42,639 nt of DNA, from positions 1 to 42,639 of the forward strand of contig NZ_CAKVGN010000019.1 of NCBI RefSeq assembly GCF_934747485.1, written 5' to 3'. The notes under the pieces were generated by a model that saw nothing but the letters and a program-made list of their open reading frames with translations, was not told the origin of the DNA and made no database searches. Of the stretch, positions 1 to 8,657 are shown in pieces. How positions within the stretch are numbered: position 1 is the stretch's first letter; every line of letters begins with the position of its first letter. Position numbers and translations under genes: made by a program. This DNA comes from an uncultured Brachyspira sp. GTDB lineage: Bacteria; Spirochaetota; Brachyspiria; Brachyspirales; Brachyspiraceae.

Positions 1-2
1 TT

Positions 3-75
3 TAGTTAATTAAATTATAAGGAATACCTGCTTTTTTTAAACTAAAAAACGTGCAATATGTATGGCTCCTAAACA
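3..75 (+). repeat. Left copy of 73-bp terminal inverted repeat
   Basis: Positions 3-75 are the exact reverse complement of 42567-42639, the last 73 bases of the window. Identity stops at position 76 (A here, a different base opposite). Read outward, each copy begins TGTTTAGGAGCC and runs to the window edge, so the true repeat probably extends beyond the window. Both copies keep one outward reading frame open to the edge. It could be the tip of an insertion sequence or another multicopy element, or a recombination site. Nothing inside the window shows transposase. Confidence 0.9.
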
Positions 76-151
76 AATATTTTACTATAATAGTATTGTA
101 TAAATATTTAAATATGTTATAGTTAATTTAGATGTATATAAGGAGCAAAGA

Positions 152-895
152 ATGGATAAAGTAAAGGCTGTATTAATAGAAAGCGATTCTAATATTATAG
201 AAAAATATAAAAATGGGCTTTCAGCATCTTTTGATATAAGCACTTTTAAAGATACTCATTCATCTATGTCATATATTATAAAAAATAATGTAGATATTTA
301 TTTCTATATGATTAGATATAATGAAAAAGATGAAAATAGTATTAGTTTTTTTGCTGATAAAATAAAAGATATTAATCCTCAAATAAAGTTAGTTATTATA
401 GAAACAGAAGATAATTTTAATAAAGATAAATATCCTTATGCTATAGTTTTTAATAATAAATCAGAAATGGCTCATATTAATGATATCCTTTTACAGTATG
501 TCAATAATAATGACAGCTCGCAGAGAAGACAATATTCAAGAGTAAATTGGCCTCTAAATGTTATAATAGCATATAAAGACAAAATGCGTGGAACTATGGA
601 AAGAAATATATTATCTATAAGCGGTAATGGAGCATATATTCGTTCTGATATTAATATTCCAAGTAAAGGCGAGATGCTTGGCCTTACCATTTCTTTTAGA
701 GATTTTAAATTGTTTACAGAAGCTAAGGTAGTTTTTATTAATAATGGTACAGAAAGACCTAATTTCCCTAAGGGGTTTGCTGTACAATTTATTGATATAG
801 GAATGGCTTCTCAGAAGATTATAGACCAAATTATAAGAGATAAATTATTACAAGAAATATTGATAGAATATGAAGATGAACATTTCTCATCATAA
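152..895 (+). CDS. PilZ-domain protein with degenerate receiver-like N-terminus
   Basis: A 247-residue protein. Residues 1-120 have the pattern of a response-regulator receiver (VKAVLIESD at the first strand, VDIYFYM at the third), but the expected phospho-acceptor Asp is Met53, so classical phosphorylation is unlikely. Residues 122-235 look like a PilZ domain, the c-di-GMP binding fold. RRQYSR at 125-130 fits the RxxxR motif, SISGNG at 155-160 fits the (D/N)xSxxG motif with Ser in the first place, and GFAVQFID (208-215) fits the last strand. It probably senses c-di-GMP and acts on motility or surface behaviour by protein contact. The start is supported by AAGGAG at 140-145. The 5-formyl-THF cyclo-ligase gene follows after 11 bp, so the two are probably cotranscribed. 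Confidence 0.75.
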   Translation: MDKVKAVLIESDSNIIEKYKNGLSASFDISTFKDTHSSMSYIIKNNVDIYFYMIRYNEKDENSISFFADKIKDINPQIKLVIIETEDNFNKDKYPYAIVFNNKSEMAHINDILLQYVNNNDSSQRRQYSRVNWPLNVIIAYKDKMRGTMERNILSISGNGAYIRSDINIPSKGEMLGLTISFRDFKLFTEAKVVFINNGTERPNFPKGFAVQFIDIGMASQKIIDQIIRDKLLQEILIEYEDEHFSS

Positions 896-906
896 TTAAA
901 ATTAAA

Positions 907-1488
907 GTGGCTATAGAAGAAGAGAAACGAATTTTAAGAAAATCATTAAAACTTATACGAAGTAAGTTAGACAGCAAATTTATAGAGAGTAGGGCTATAG
1001 CAATTACTAATAAATTCTTTAGCATAGTGGATATAAATAAATTTAGAGAAGTTTGTTTATATATAGATTTTGCAAACGAAGTTCCCACAAAAAATATTAT
1101 AGAAAAACTGCTGAATAAAAATATTAAAGTGTCAGTTCCTTATATAATAGATGACCATAATATGAAATTGAAATACATAGAAGATTATAATAAGGATATT
1201 AATTTTAATACAAAGTTTGGCAATGGGGAGCCTTTTTTACATTGTAAAGATTGTAATATAGAAGAGATATCTATGTTTATAATACCAGCTTTAGGTTTTG
1301 ATGAACATTGTAACAGAATAGGCTTTGGAAGAGGGTATTATGATAATATTTTAAAAGAAAATAGAAACGCCTTAAGAATAGGGCTTTCTTATGATTATCA
1401 AATACTGCCAATATTGCCTAAAGATGATAATGATGAAATATTAGATATTATAATAAGTGAAAATAAAGTAATAACAGCAATATTTTAA
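907..1488 (+). CDS. 5-formyltetrahydrofolate cyclo-ligase
   Basis: A 193-residue protein of the usual length for 5-formyl-THF cyclo-ligase (MTHFS, YgfA/Fau family). It uses ATP to convert 5-formyl-THF to 5,10-methenyl-THF, a cytosolic folate salvage step. Seen in the sequence: the basic N-terminus with RKSLKLIRSKL, and the family signature IIPALGFDEHCNRIGFGRGY followed by YDN near residues 125-150, which forms the nucleotide and folate site. The start is GTG with no clear Shine-Dalgarno sequence, 11 bp after the PilZ gene, so translation may depend on coupling. The 3' end overlaps the convergent cheW gene by 4 bp. Confidence 0.9.
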   Translation: MAIEEEKRILRKSLKLIRSKLDSKFIESRAIAITNKFFSIVDINKFREVCLYIDFANEVPTKNIIEKLLNKNIKVSVPYIIDDHNMKLKYIEDYNKDINFNTKFGNGEPFLHCKDCNIEEISMFIIPALGFDEHCNRIGFGRGYYDNILKENRNALRIGLSYDYQILPILPKDDNDEILDIIISENKVITAIF

Positions 1489-1994
1489 TTTTCTATATTT
1501 TCTTCTGTGTCGTCATCGTCTCCGACTATTAATTTCTCTAAGTCAAGAACAACTAATAATTTATCTTCTAATTTAGCAACGCCTTTAATGTACTTTTGAC
1601 CTATTCCGGATAACATAGGAGGAGGAGGCTGTATATTAGAAGTAGCAATAGATACTACTTTAGAAATTGCATCTATAATAATTCCCATATCTACATCATC
1701 TATTTTTACGATAATGATGCCGGTATTTTTTTCTCCCTCATTTTCATCTAAATTAAATCTCTTTTTTAGATCGACTATTGGTATAATATTTCCTCTAAGG
1801 TTAATAACGCCTTCAACATAATCTGGAGCATTAGGTATAAGCGTGATTTTTTCCATTTTAATAATTTCTTTAGCCTGCATAATGTCTATAGCATATTCAT
1901 TATTGCCTAATTTAAAAGTAACTAGGTTAATACTATTTTCTACATCAACCTTATTTTCATTATTTTCAACAGGTTGTTGTTCTATTTCAGCCAT
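1485..1994 (-). CDS. cheW: Chemotaxis adaptor protein CheW
   Basis: CheW links chemoreceptors to the CheA kinase in the cytoplasmic signalling array. The product is 169 residues with one CheW fold: LVTFKLGNNEYAIDI, the conserved VINLRGNIIPIVDLKKRF stretch, and the C-terminal KGVAKLEDKLLVVLDLEKLI strand pair. An acidic tail and an acidic N-terminal linker flank it. The ATG at 1994 is preferred because GGAGG lies 8 bases upstream; an in-frame ATG at 2009 would overlap that Shine-Dalgarno site. A possible promoter is TTGACT (2109-2114) and TAAAAT (2086-2091) with 17 bp spacing. No cheA or receptor gene lies in the window. Confidence 0.93.
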   Translation of the reverse strand: MAEIEQQPVENNENKVDVENSINLVTFKLGNNEYAIDIMQAKEIIKMEKITLIPNAPDYVEGVINLRGNIIPIVDLKKRFNLDENEGEKNTGIIIVKIDDVDMGIIIDAISKVVSIATSNIQPPPPMLSGIGQKYIKGVAKLEDKLLVVLDLEKLIVGDDDDTEENIEN

Positions 1995-2309
1995 ATATAA
2001 CGCCTCCATATAATTTTTGCAGTTATTAGATTATCGGAAATATATTTGCAAAATTAATAAATATTGTTTTTATCATTGGTAGCATATTTTATTATGTTTT
2101 TATTAAAAAGTCAATGAATATACATGTAGATATAGTTGCTGTATATTTGTATATGGTTTTTAATAAAAATAAATTAAAACTTATTCTGTAAATATACCCC
2201 CCTATACCATACTTGAATTTTATTTTAAATATATTATAATTATATTGTTAGATTATTGTAACATTTTATAAAAAATAGTAAAATATGTTTTATATAGAGG
2301 TTTATATAT
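1995..2309. other. Divergent intergenic region cheW/copA
   Basis: An AT-rich gap of 315 bp between two divergent genes. It holds a candidate cheW promoter on the minus strand (TTGACT 2109-2114, TAAAAT 2086-2091), and on the plus strand the copA promoter with a C-run motif described separately. No small open frame with a ribosome site and no RNA gene was seen. Confidence 0.6.
2194..2240 (+). promoter_or_regulatory. copA promoter with candidate CsoR-type operator
   Basis: TTGAAT (2213-2218) and TATAAT (2235-2240) are separated by 16 bp, a near-consensus vegetative promoter 70 bp upstream of copA. Just upstream, and abutting the -35 box, is ATACCCCCCTATACCATAC (about 2194-2212), the only C-rich run in the region. 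CsoR-family copper sensors bind C/G-run operators of this general look (TACCC...GGGTA), so this is a candidate copper operator. The second half-site is poor, and no csoR gene is in the window. Confidence 0.5.
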
Positions 2310-4586
2310 ATGAAAATGACATTAAAAATAGGAGGCATGCACTGTGCTGCATGTTCAAGAGCTGTAGAGAGGGCATTAAAAAAAACAGATGGTATTGAAG
2401 AAGCCAATGTTAATATAGCTACAGAAAAAGCTGTGTTTAGCTATAATGAAAAGAAGATTAAATATGATGATATAGTTAATGTTATTGTAAAAGCAGGATA
2501 TCAGGTTTTGGGCAAAGAGGAAGACCCAGCCGTTGTAAAAGCAAGAGAAATAAAGGAACAGAAAATAAGGCTTATAGTTTCAGCAATATTTTCTATACCT
2601 TTATTTTATATATCAATGGCTCCTATGGTGAGTTTTGTTAAGTTTCCAATACCTAATTTTTTGGTGCATCATCTTAATCCGCAAGTTTTTTCTATAGTTG
2701 CGATATTTTTATGTGTACCTGTTATGATATCAGGTTATAAATTTTACACATTAGGTTTCCCAGCACTTTTTAGAGGAAGCCCTAATATGGACTCACTTGT
2801 GGCAATAGGAACAACTGCGGCATTTACTTATAGTATTTATTCTACTGTTTTGGCATTTATGGGGCTTAATCCTCATGGGGACAATCTTTATTATGAATCA
2901 GCTGCTGTTATAATCACATTAGTTCAGTTTGGAAAATATTTAGAAGCAAGAAGCAAAGGAAAGACAGGAGAAGCTATTAAAAAACTTATGGGGCTTCAGC
3001 CTAAAACTGCTACTATAATAAAAGATGGAGAAGAAAAAGAGATAAAAATTTCAGAAGTAAAAGTTGATGATATAATATTAGTTCGTCCGGGAGAGAAGAT
3101 TCCGGTTGATGGTGAAATAATAGAAGGTTATAGCAGTGTTGATGAATCAATGCTTACAGGGGAGAGCATACCTGTTGAAAAGAGTGTAGGCGATAAAGTA
3201 GTTGGTGCTTCTATAAATAAAACAGGAAGTTTCAAATTTAAAGCTCAAAAAGTAGGGGCTGATACTGCATTAGCTCAAATTATCAAACTTGTAGAAGATG
3301 CTCAAGGTTCAAAAGCTCCTATTGCACATATTGCCGATGTTGTGTCATCATATTTTGTGCCTGCTGTAATAACTATAGCATTAATATCTGGTATAATTTG
3401 GTTTATAGCTCTTCACAATTTTGTATTTTCTTTAACCGTATTTGTATCTGTGCTTGTTATAGCTTGTCCTTGTGCTTTGGGGCTTGCTACTCCTACTGCA
3501 ATAATGGTTGGTACTGGAAAAGGTGCTGAACTTGGAATACTTTTTAAAAATGCTGAAGCTTTAGAAGTTTCAGGTAAAATAAATGCTGTAATGTTTGACA
3601 AAACAGGTACTCTTACAGAGGGAAAGCCTTATGTTACAGATATTATTTCTGATGATAAAGATAAACTTCTCTTAATAGCTGCAAGTGCTGAAAATGGAAG
3701 CGAGCATCCATTAGGTGAGGCTATAGTAAGAGAAGCTAAAGAAAAAAATATAAAACTTCTTAACATAGAAAATTTTAAAGCAATAGCAGGTTTTGGAATA
3801 GAAGTATTTATTGATAATAAAAAAGTTTTAATGGGCAATGAGAAACTTATGAACAAAGAAAATATCAATATAGAAAATTATAATTCATATATGGATAAGC
3901 TTTCAAAAGAAGGTAAAACTCCTATGTATGTTGCCTATGACAATAAACTTTTAGGAATAATAGCAGTTGCTGATAAATTAAAAAATGAAAGCATTGAGGC
4001 AATAAAGAGACTTCATAAACTTGGAATAAAAACAGCAATGATAACAGGCGACAACAAAAACACAGCCAACTCAGTTGCAAAAGAAGCTGGAATTGATATT
4101 GTATTTGCAGAAGTTCTTCCAGAAGAGAAATCTAATGAAGTAAAAAAACTTCAAGATGAAGGATTTACTGTTGCTATGGTAGGCGATGGTATAAATGATG
4201 CTCCTGCTCTCACTCAGGCTAATGTTGGTATTGCTATTGGAAGTGGTACTGATGTTGCAATTGAGAGTGCTGATATAGTATTAGTAAAATCAAACACTAA
4301 TGATGTTGTAACTGCCATAGAATTAAGCAAGGCTACCATGAGAGATATAAAACAGAACTTATTTTGGGCTTTTTGCTACAATGTAATAGGCATACCAATT
4401 GCGGCAGGAGTTTTGCATGTATTTAGAGAGCCTTTGATAGCTTCTTCTATAGGAGGATTTTTAACTGCTATTATGGGTAAGGATTTACTTCTCAATCCTA
4501 TATTTGCTGCTCTTGCTATGAGTTTAAGTTCTGTTTCTGTGGTTACTAATGCTTTGAGATTAAACTTTTTTAAACCAAGCAAATAG
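2310..4586 (+). CDS. copA: Cu(I)-exporting P1B-type ATPase
   Basis: An inner-membrane copper pump that uses ATP to export Cu(I). The 758 residues contain one N-terminal metal-binding domain with GMHCAAC (Cys12, Cys15), the actuator TGES at 283-286, the membrane CPC motif at 386-388, the phosphorylated Asp430 in DKTGT, SEHPLG at 464-469 (P1B nucleotide-binding His), and the hinge GDGIND at 625-630. The Cu(I)-specific signatures NLFWAFCYN (683-691) in TM7 and MSLSS (737-741) in TM8 are both present, which separates it from Zn/Cd pumps. Length and domain order are typical for a bacterial CopA with a single metal-binding domain. An AGAGG lies upstream of the ATG. It is monocistronic, with its own promoter and terminator. 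Confidence 0.95.
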   Translation: MKMTLKIGGMHCAACSRAVERALKKTDGIEEANVNIATEKAVFSYNEKKIKYDDIVNVIVKAGYQVLGKEEDPAVVKAREIKEQKIRLIVSAIFSIPLFYISMAPMVSFVKFPIPNFLVHHLNPQVFSIVAIFLCVPVMISGYKFYTLGFPALFRGSPNMDSLVAIGTTAAFTYSIYSTVLAFMGLNPHGDNLYYESAAVIITLVQFGKYLEARSKGKTGEAIKKLMGLQPKTATIIKDGEEKEIKISEVKVDDIILVRPGEKIPVDGEIIEGYSSVDESMLTGESIPVEKSVGDKVVGASINKTGSFKFKAQKVGADTALAQIIKLVEDAQGSKAPIAHIADVVSSYFVPAVITIALISGIIWFIALHNFVFSLTVFVSVLVIACPCALGLATPTAIMVGTGKGAELGILFKNAEALEVSGKINAVMFDKTGTLTEGKPYVTDIISDDKDKLLLIAASAENGSEHPLGEAIVREAKEKNIKLLNIENFKAIAGFGIEVFIDNKKVLMGNEKLMNKENINIENYNSYMDKLSKEGKTPMYVAYDNKLLGIIAVADKLKNESIEAIKRLHKLGIKTAMITGDNKNTANSVAKEAGIDIVFAEVLPEEKSNEVKKLQDEGFTVAMVGDGINDAPALTQANVGIAIGSGTDVAIESADIVLVKSNTNDVVTAIELSKATMRDIKQNLFWAFCYNVIGIPIAAGVLHVFREPLIASSIGGFLTAIMGKDLLLNPIFAALAMSLSSVSVVTNALRLNFFKPSK

Positions 4587-4633
4587 GCTTTATTTTTTAA
4601 TATATTTAGTTTTTTATTCATATTTTACTCCAT

Positions 4634-4674
4634 TAATCCATGTAATTTTATAATTTACATGGATTATTTTTTTA
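4634..4674 (+). terminator. Rho-independent terminator of copA
   Basis: A perfect 12-bp stem (4634-4645 with 4655-4666; TAATCCATGTAA and its complement) with a 9-base loop is followed by a T-run from 4667, 48 bp after the copA stop. Confidence 0.85.
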
Positions 4675-5081
4675 TAATTCTTTCAACGCACGCAGTGTAA
4701 AGCTAATAAACAATAATAGATTAAAATTCAAATTTTACTAAAAAATAAAATTTTATTTACCGTGCGTTAATTAATGTGCAAATTTAATTAACACTTGGGT
4801 GGGGGCTATAATTTCTAATATAGCAGTAAAAAGAAATGTAAGTGATAATTTTTAATTAGATAGAAGATATAAAGGGCGGGGATATAAATAAAATTTATTT
4901 GCAAAACATTAATGTAAACAACATGATTTTTTATACAAAAAATTATTAAAAAAATAAATTATCATAAACTTTTAACTTCCCAATTCGTCTAATAAAGTAA
5001 ATAGCATGCTATATTATCTCAATAAAAAATTGCTTTGCAACATACAAATTAACTAATTTTGTAATGGGAGGTAAATTATAG
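4675..5081. other. Intergenic region with short inverted repeats and G-rich runs
   Basis: About 400 bp without a supported gene. AACGCACG (4685-4692) and its complement CGTGCGTT (4761-4768) frame about 84 bp of AT-rich sequence. Further on, two G-runs stand out in an otherwise G-poor stretch: GGGTGGGGGC near 4798-4807 and GGGCGGGG near 4874-4881. All frames are broken by stops. This may be a small dispersed repeat or gene remnant; no second copy was seen in the window. Confidence 0.35.
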
Positions 5082-5732
5082 ATGAAAAATATAATAAAAA
5101 TATTCATAGATATAATAATGACTATTCTTTTTTTTGTTTTATTAGCATATAACCTAACAGGCCGTACCATGCATGAATATTTGGGATTTTTAATTTTTGC
5201 TTTTTTTATACTTCATCATATACTAAACTTTAATTGGTGTAAAAATCTCTTTAAAGGTAAATATAATTTAACGAGATCATTAAATACATTCATAAATTTT
5301 ATGCTTTTTATATGTATGCTTGGATTAATTATAAGCGGAATATTGTTTAATAGAGATGTAGTAGAATTTTTTAATCTTAGTAACATAAAAGTACTTAATA
5401 AAAAAGTGCATGTAATTTGCAGTTACTGGGGATTTATATTTATGTCTGCACATTTAGGAATGCATTGGGGTATATTTATAAATATGAGTAAAAAATTTAT
5501 AAATATAAATAAACAAATATGCATAACAATAGCTTTATTAATAGCTATATATGGAATAGTTTCTTTTATAAAAAGAGATTTACACAACGTAATGTTTTTA
5601 TTTACAAGACTTCCAGACTATGAAGAGCCGGCTATATTTTTCTTTATGGAGCATATTGCTATAATGGGGCTATTTATATTTATTAGTTATTATTTGCATA
5701 TATTAAGCAATAGATTAAATAATACTAATTAA
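5082..5732 (+). CDS. DUF4405-like cytochrome b-type membrane protein
   Basis: A 216-residue integral membrane protein with about five hydrophobic segments (roughly 5-25, 34-50, 68-90, 112-130, 145-163, and a last one near 190-208). Histidines fall in or next to the membrane segments: His31, His45, His46, His110, His124 and His128. That pattern is typical of DUF4405 and related small cytochrome b561-like proteins that may bind haem. It could carry electrons across the membrane, but no redox partner gene is adjacent and the substrate is unknown. The start is supported by GGGAGG 10 bases upstream of the ATG. The gene stands alone on the plus strand. Confidence 0.6.
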   Translation: MKNIIKIFIDIIMTILFFVLLAYNLTGRTMHEYLGFLIFAFFILHHILNFNWCKNLFKGKYNLTRSLNTFINFMLFICMLGLIISGILFNRDVVEFFNLSNIKVLNKKVHVICSYWGFIFMSAHLGMHWGIFINMSKKFININKQICITIALLIAIYGIVSFIKRDLHNVMFLFTRLPDYEEPAIFFFMEHIAIMGLFIFISYYLHILSNRLNNTN

Positions 5733-5905
5733 TGAGCAAGAAATCTTTCAAATAAAGCAAATAGTATTATAAATTTATTTATATAATTTTTAGTAGATTT
5801 TATATTTTGTAATCTTTACTATTAGTTTTATTTTGAAAATGAATTAAAAGTTAATTTATTTAGGCTAAGCAAATAATTAGAAATTAATTTTTATATTATA
5901 GTTTC

Positions 5906-5945
5906 AAACTGCCATAAATATTTTTATGGCGGTTTGTTATTTTTT
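5906..5945 (+). terminator. Terminator hairpin, convergent region
   Basis: A 13-bp stem with one G-T pair (5906-5918 with 5923-5935; AAACTGCCATAAA) and a 4-base loop is followed by T-rich sequence on the plus strand. It lies between the DUF4405 gene and the convergent TPR gene. The minus-strand side lacks a good T-run. Confidence 0.7.
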
Positions 5946-5950
5946 ATAGC

Positions 5951-7846
5951 TTAAAAATTAAAATTATTCTTTTTGTTTAATACCTGTCTTAAGCCTTCTT
6001 TAGCCTGACTATCTCCGCCATTATAATTTAAAGCATTTCTATAACTTTCTTCTGCATTATCCAATTCATCTAATCTAAAATAGCATTTACCTAAAGCCAA
6101 ATTAATATCAAACATCTCTTTTTTATCTTCTGCTATAGATAAAGCTTCACTATAAGCGTATATAGCATCATTATATTGAAGTCTTCTATAACAATAATTT
6201 CCATAAAGCATATAATTTTCTACTTTAGGAGACATTTCTATAAGTGATCTATAATATGAGCTTGCTTCATTATATGAGCGGATCTCTTCCATCATGGTAG
6301 CTAATGTTTTCCAAGCAGTTTCTCTTATAAATGTAGTGTTATTTTCATCATTAGCTGCTACCAATAGAGATTCATTTGCTTTTTTATATTCTCTATTTTT
6401 ATAATACAGCATACCAGCTCTATATAAACTCTCTCTGTCGTCTGGATATTTTGATAATGTATAATTATAATAATTCAAAGCCTCATTATAATTACCTATG
6501 CTTTCATAATATATAGCTAAAGTTCTGCTAGGGAAAGCATTGCCTATAGATTCTTTTATTGAATTTTCAAGCAGTTTAATTCCTCTGTCTGAATTGCCGT
6601 AATATAATTCTAATTCTCCCAATCTTGGTTTAAATATTGCTTTATTAGTTTCTATAGTATATATCTCTTTGTAGTATCTTAAAGAAGTAGTAAATGATTT
6701 TTGTCTATAAGTAATATCTGCAAGTCTCTCTAAAGCAGTTTTGTATAAATCATCTTTTTTATCTAACATAATTATTTTTTTATAATTATCTTCAGCTTCG
6801 TCTAAATTATTTCCCTTATAGTAGGCGTTTGCAAGAAGTCCTATAGCTTCATAAGCATTAGTATAATTTTTTATTTTAGATAGTTTATAATAATATTTTA
6901 CAGCCCTATCATAATCATTTTCTTCTTCATATAAATTACCCAAAGCTATAATAGTATCAATATCATTAGGATTCTGATTCAATATCTGCTCATAAACTTT
7001 TTTAATAGAATCATAATCTTCAACTTGTTCATATACCTTTACTAATCTCTTTACAGATTCTACCTGTGTTTTAGAATTAGCCAAGCTTTTTAAATACATT
7101 TCTATAGCACTATCAGTATCTCCAGCTATAACATATATATCACCAAGCACATTAGCAGCCATATCAGCATACTCATTATTGCTTTTTCTCACTAACTTGC
7201 TTAAAGTATCATAAGCCAAACTTTGCATTCCTTCGTTTAGGGCTATAATACCAACATTAAACATAGCCTCATCATTTTCTTCAAGTTTAAGCACTCTTTC
7301 ATAATACCCTTTAGCTAATCGAGGTAAATCTCTGTCCATATAAAATTTACCTATAGTAAGCAGGGTAGGTACATAGTTTGAATTAATAGATAATGCTTCT
7401 TCTAATGTTACTAAAGCATCATCATACATCTCCATATTTAAATATGTAATTCCTATATTATGTTTTAATTCTTCATCGAAATACAAAGAATTGCTAACAG
7501 AACTAAATATTCTCAAAGCTTCTTCATAATTTTGTGTATCATTATATATTTTACCTAATAAAATATTTGCTTCATATTCTTTTTTTGGGTCTATAGTTGT
7601 TGCTATTTCTTTTTTTAATATTGATTTTGCTTTATTATAATCTTTTTTTCTATAGTATTCTTGTGCTAAAGTGTATTCATCTACTATTCTTGGGTTTAAT
7701 TTTATTTTTCCTTGGTTAATAGCTACATTTAAAGATATTATAGAAATTAAGCCCAATGCTCCTATAGATAATATAAATACAAAGATTCGTATGCTTTGAA
7801 GTTTTTTTTCAATTTTTTTATTGTATATCTTCTTCTTGTATTGCAT
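5951..7846 (-). CDS. Membrane-anchored TPR-repeat protein
   Basis: A 631-residue protein with a basic N-terminus, one transmembrane segment at about residues 20-43, and then tandem tetratricopeptide repeats from about residue 50 to the end. Repeat signs include the recurring A--Y/F--A---P/N pattern, for example DYNKAKSILKK, MYDDALVTLEEALSINSNY and NYNEALNYYNYTLSKYPDD. TPR arrays hold protein complexes together, so a scaffold on the periplasmic or cytoplasmic membrane face is likely; no partner is evident. The start ATG lies inside the end of nusB (29-bp overlap, other frame), with GGGA about 10 bases upstream, so translation is probably coupled to nusB. Confidence 0.75.
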   Translation of the reverse strand: MQYKKKIYNKKIEKKLQSIRIFVFILSIGALGLISIISLNVAINQGKIKLNPRIVDEYTLAQEYYRKKDYNKAKSILKKEIATTIDPKKEYEANILLGKIYNDTQNYEEALRIFSSVSNSLYFDEELKHNIGITYLNMEMYDDALVTLEEALSINSNYVPTLLTIGKFYMDRDLPRLAKGYYERVLKLEENDEAMFNVGIIALNEGMQSLAYDTLSKLVRKSNNEYADMAANVLGDIYVIAGDTDSAIEMYLKSLANSKTQVESVKRLVKVYEQVEDYDSIKKVYEQILNQNPNDIDTIIALGNLYEEENDYDRAVKYYYKLSKIKNYTNAYEAIGLLANAYYKGNNLDEAEDNYKKIIMLDKKDDLYKTALERLADITYRQKSFTTSLRYYKEIYTIETNKAIFKPRLGELELYYGNSDRGIKLLENSIKESIGNAFPSRTLAIYYESIGNYNEALNYYNYTLSKYPDDRESLYRAGMLYYKNREYKKANESLLVAANDENNTTFIRETAWKTLATMMEEIRSYNEASSYYRSLIEMSPKVENYMLYGNYCYRRLQYNDAIYAYSEALSIAEDKKEMFDINLALGKCYFRLDELDNAEESYRNALNYNGGDSQAKEGLRQVLNKKNNFNF

Positions 7847-8345
7847 CTAAAATCCCATTAACAAATTTATAAGCATCTTTGTCGCCAAATATTTTAGCTA
7901 TTTCCACAGCTTCATCTATTATCACAGATTTTGGTATATCTTTTAAATATATAAGTGAATATATAGACATTCTTATTATAGATTTATCTACGTATTGTAT
8001 TCTTGAAATATTCCAATTTTTAGAATATTTCTCTATAATGCTGTCAATTTTTTGTAAATTATTTATAGTTCCTTCAACGAGTTCTTTAGTAAAACTATTA
8101 TTAGCAGCTTTTTTATCATCATATTCAAAATTAAAAAGTTCATTTATATTTACTTTTTTTTCATTTATCTCGTATGAATATAAAGCCATAACTGCATATA
8201 TTCTTGCCTGTCTTCTTGTTCCATATTTTGATAAATCTAAATCTTTTATTTTTTCTTTAGATTTTACAATTACTTTTTTCTTAATAGCTTTTTTAGGTGC
8301 TTCAGTATTTACTTCTTCATTATTGTTGTTTATTTCTTCAGACAT
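7818..8345 (-). CDS. nusB: Transcription antitermination factor NusB
   Basis: NusB binds boxA RNA with NusE (ribosomal protein S10) in rRNA antitermination. The NusB fold covers about residues 43-172: RRQARIYAVMALYSYEIN at the first helix, and the conserved C-terminal block DKSIIRMSIYSLIYLKDIPK, VIIDEAVEIAKIFGDKDAYKFVNGILD. The protein is 175 residues, about 40 longer than a usual NusB, because of an N-terminal acidic then Lys-rich extension (KKAIKKKVIVKSKEKIK), probably disordered and perhaps RNA-contacting. AGGAAA precedes the ATG. The 3' end overlaps the downstream TPR gene by 29 bp. A 12-bp inverted repeat lies upstream of the start. Confidence 0.9.
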   Translation of the reverse strand: MSEEINNNNEEVNTEAPKKAIKKKVIVKSKEKIKDLDLSKYGTRRQARIYAVMALYSYEINEKKVNINELFNFEYDDKKAANNSFTKELVEGTINNLQKIDSIIEKYSKNWNISRIQYVDKSIIRMSIYSLIYLKDIPKSVIIDEAVEIAKIFGDKDAYKFVNGILDAIQEEDIQ

Positions 8346-8372
8346 ATATTTCCTAGCCCAAATTAGTTTTCT

Positions 8373-8413
8373 GTAATTATTTTCGGCAATGATATGCTTA
8401 AAAAATAATTACA
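8373..8413 (-). promoter_or_regulatory. 12-bp perfect inverted repeat upstream of nusB
   Basis: TGTAATTATTTT (8373-8384) and its exact complement AAAATAATTACA (8402-8413) are separated by 17 bases, 28 bp upstream of the nusB start. There is no T-run on the minus strand after it. It could be an operator or a leader hairpin in the nusB mRNA. Confidence 0.4.
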
Positions 8414-8619
8414 AATTGTATTTTTATATATATAATATTAATAAATATTTATAAAATTAGTAGCAGAAATTTTAATTATTTTTTGAAGTAAAAACTTAAA
8501 AGTTTATTTATAAATATTTTTATCAATAAACTTTATTATATATTAAGACTTATTTTAATTAAGTGAAAGCATTAAAATTTATAAAAGTTATAAAAAAAAA
8601 AATCTTATATTTTAGAATA

Positions 8620-8657
8620 AAAAATAAAGGGAGATGTTATAATAACAAACTCCCTTT
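8620..8657 (-). terminator. Terminator after rpoD
   Basis: AAAGGGAG (8626-8633) pairs with CTCCCTTT (8650-8657), with an inner TGTTA/TAACA stem. On the minus strand the hairpin is followed by a T-rich run. It begins 12 bp past the rpoD stop. Confidence 0.85.

Noticed and set aside
7879..8376. 165-codon open frame on the plus strand opposite nusB
   Set aside because: It lies wholly over the well-supported nusB gene, has no ribosome site, and its product is a low-complexity Ser/Phe/Leu/Ile-rich shadow.
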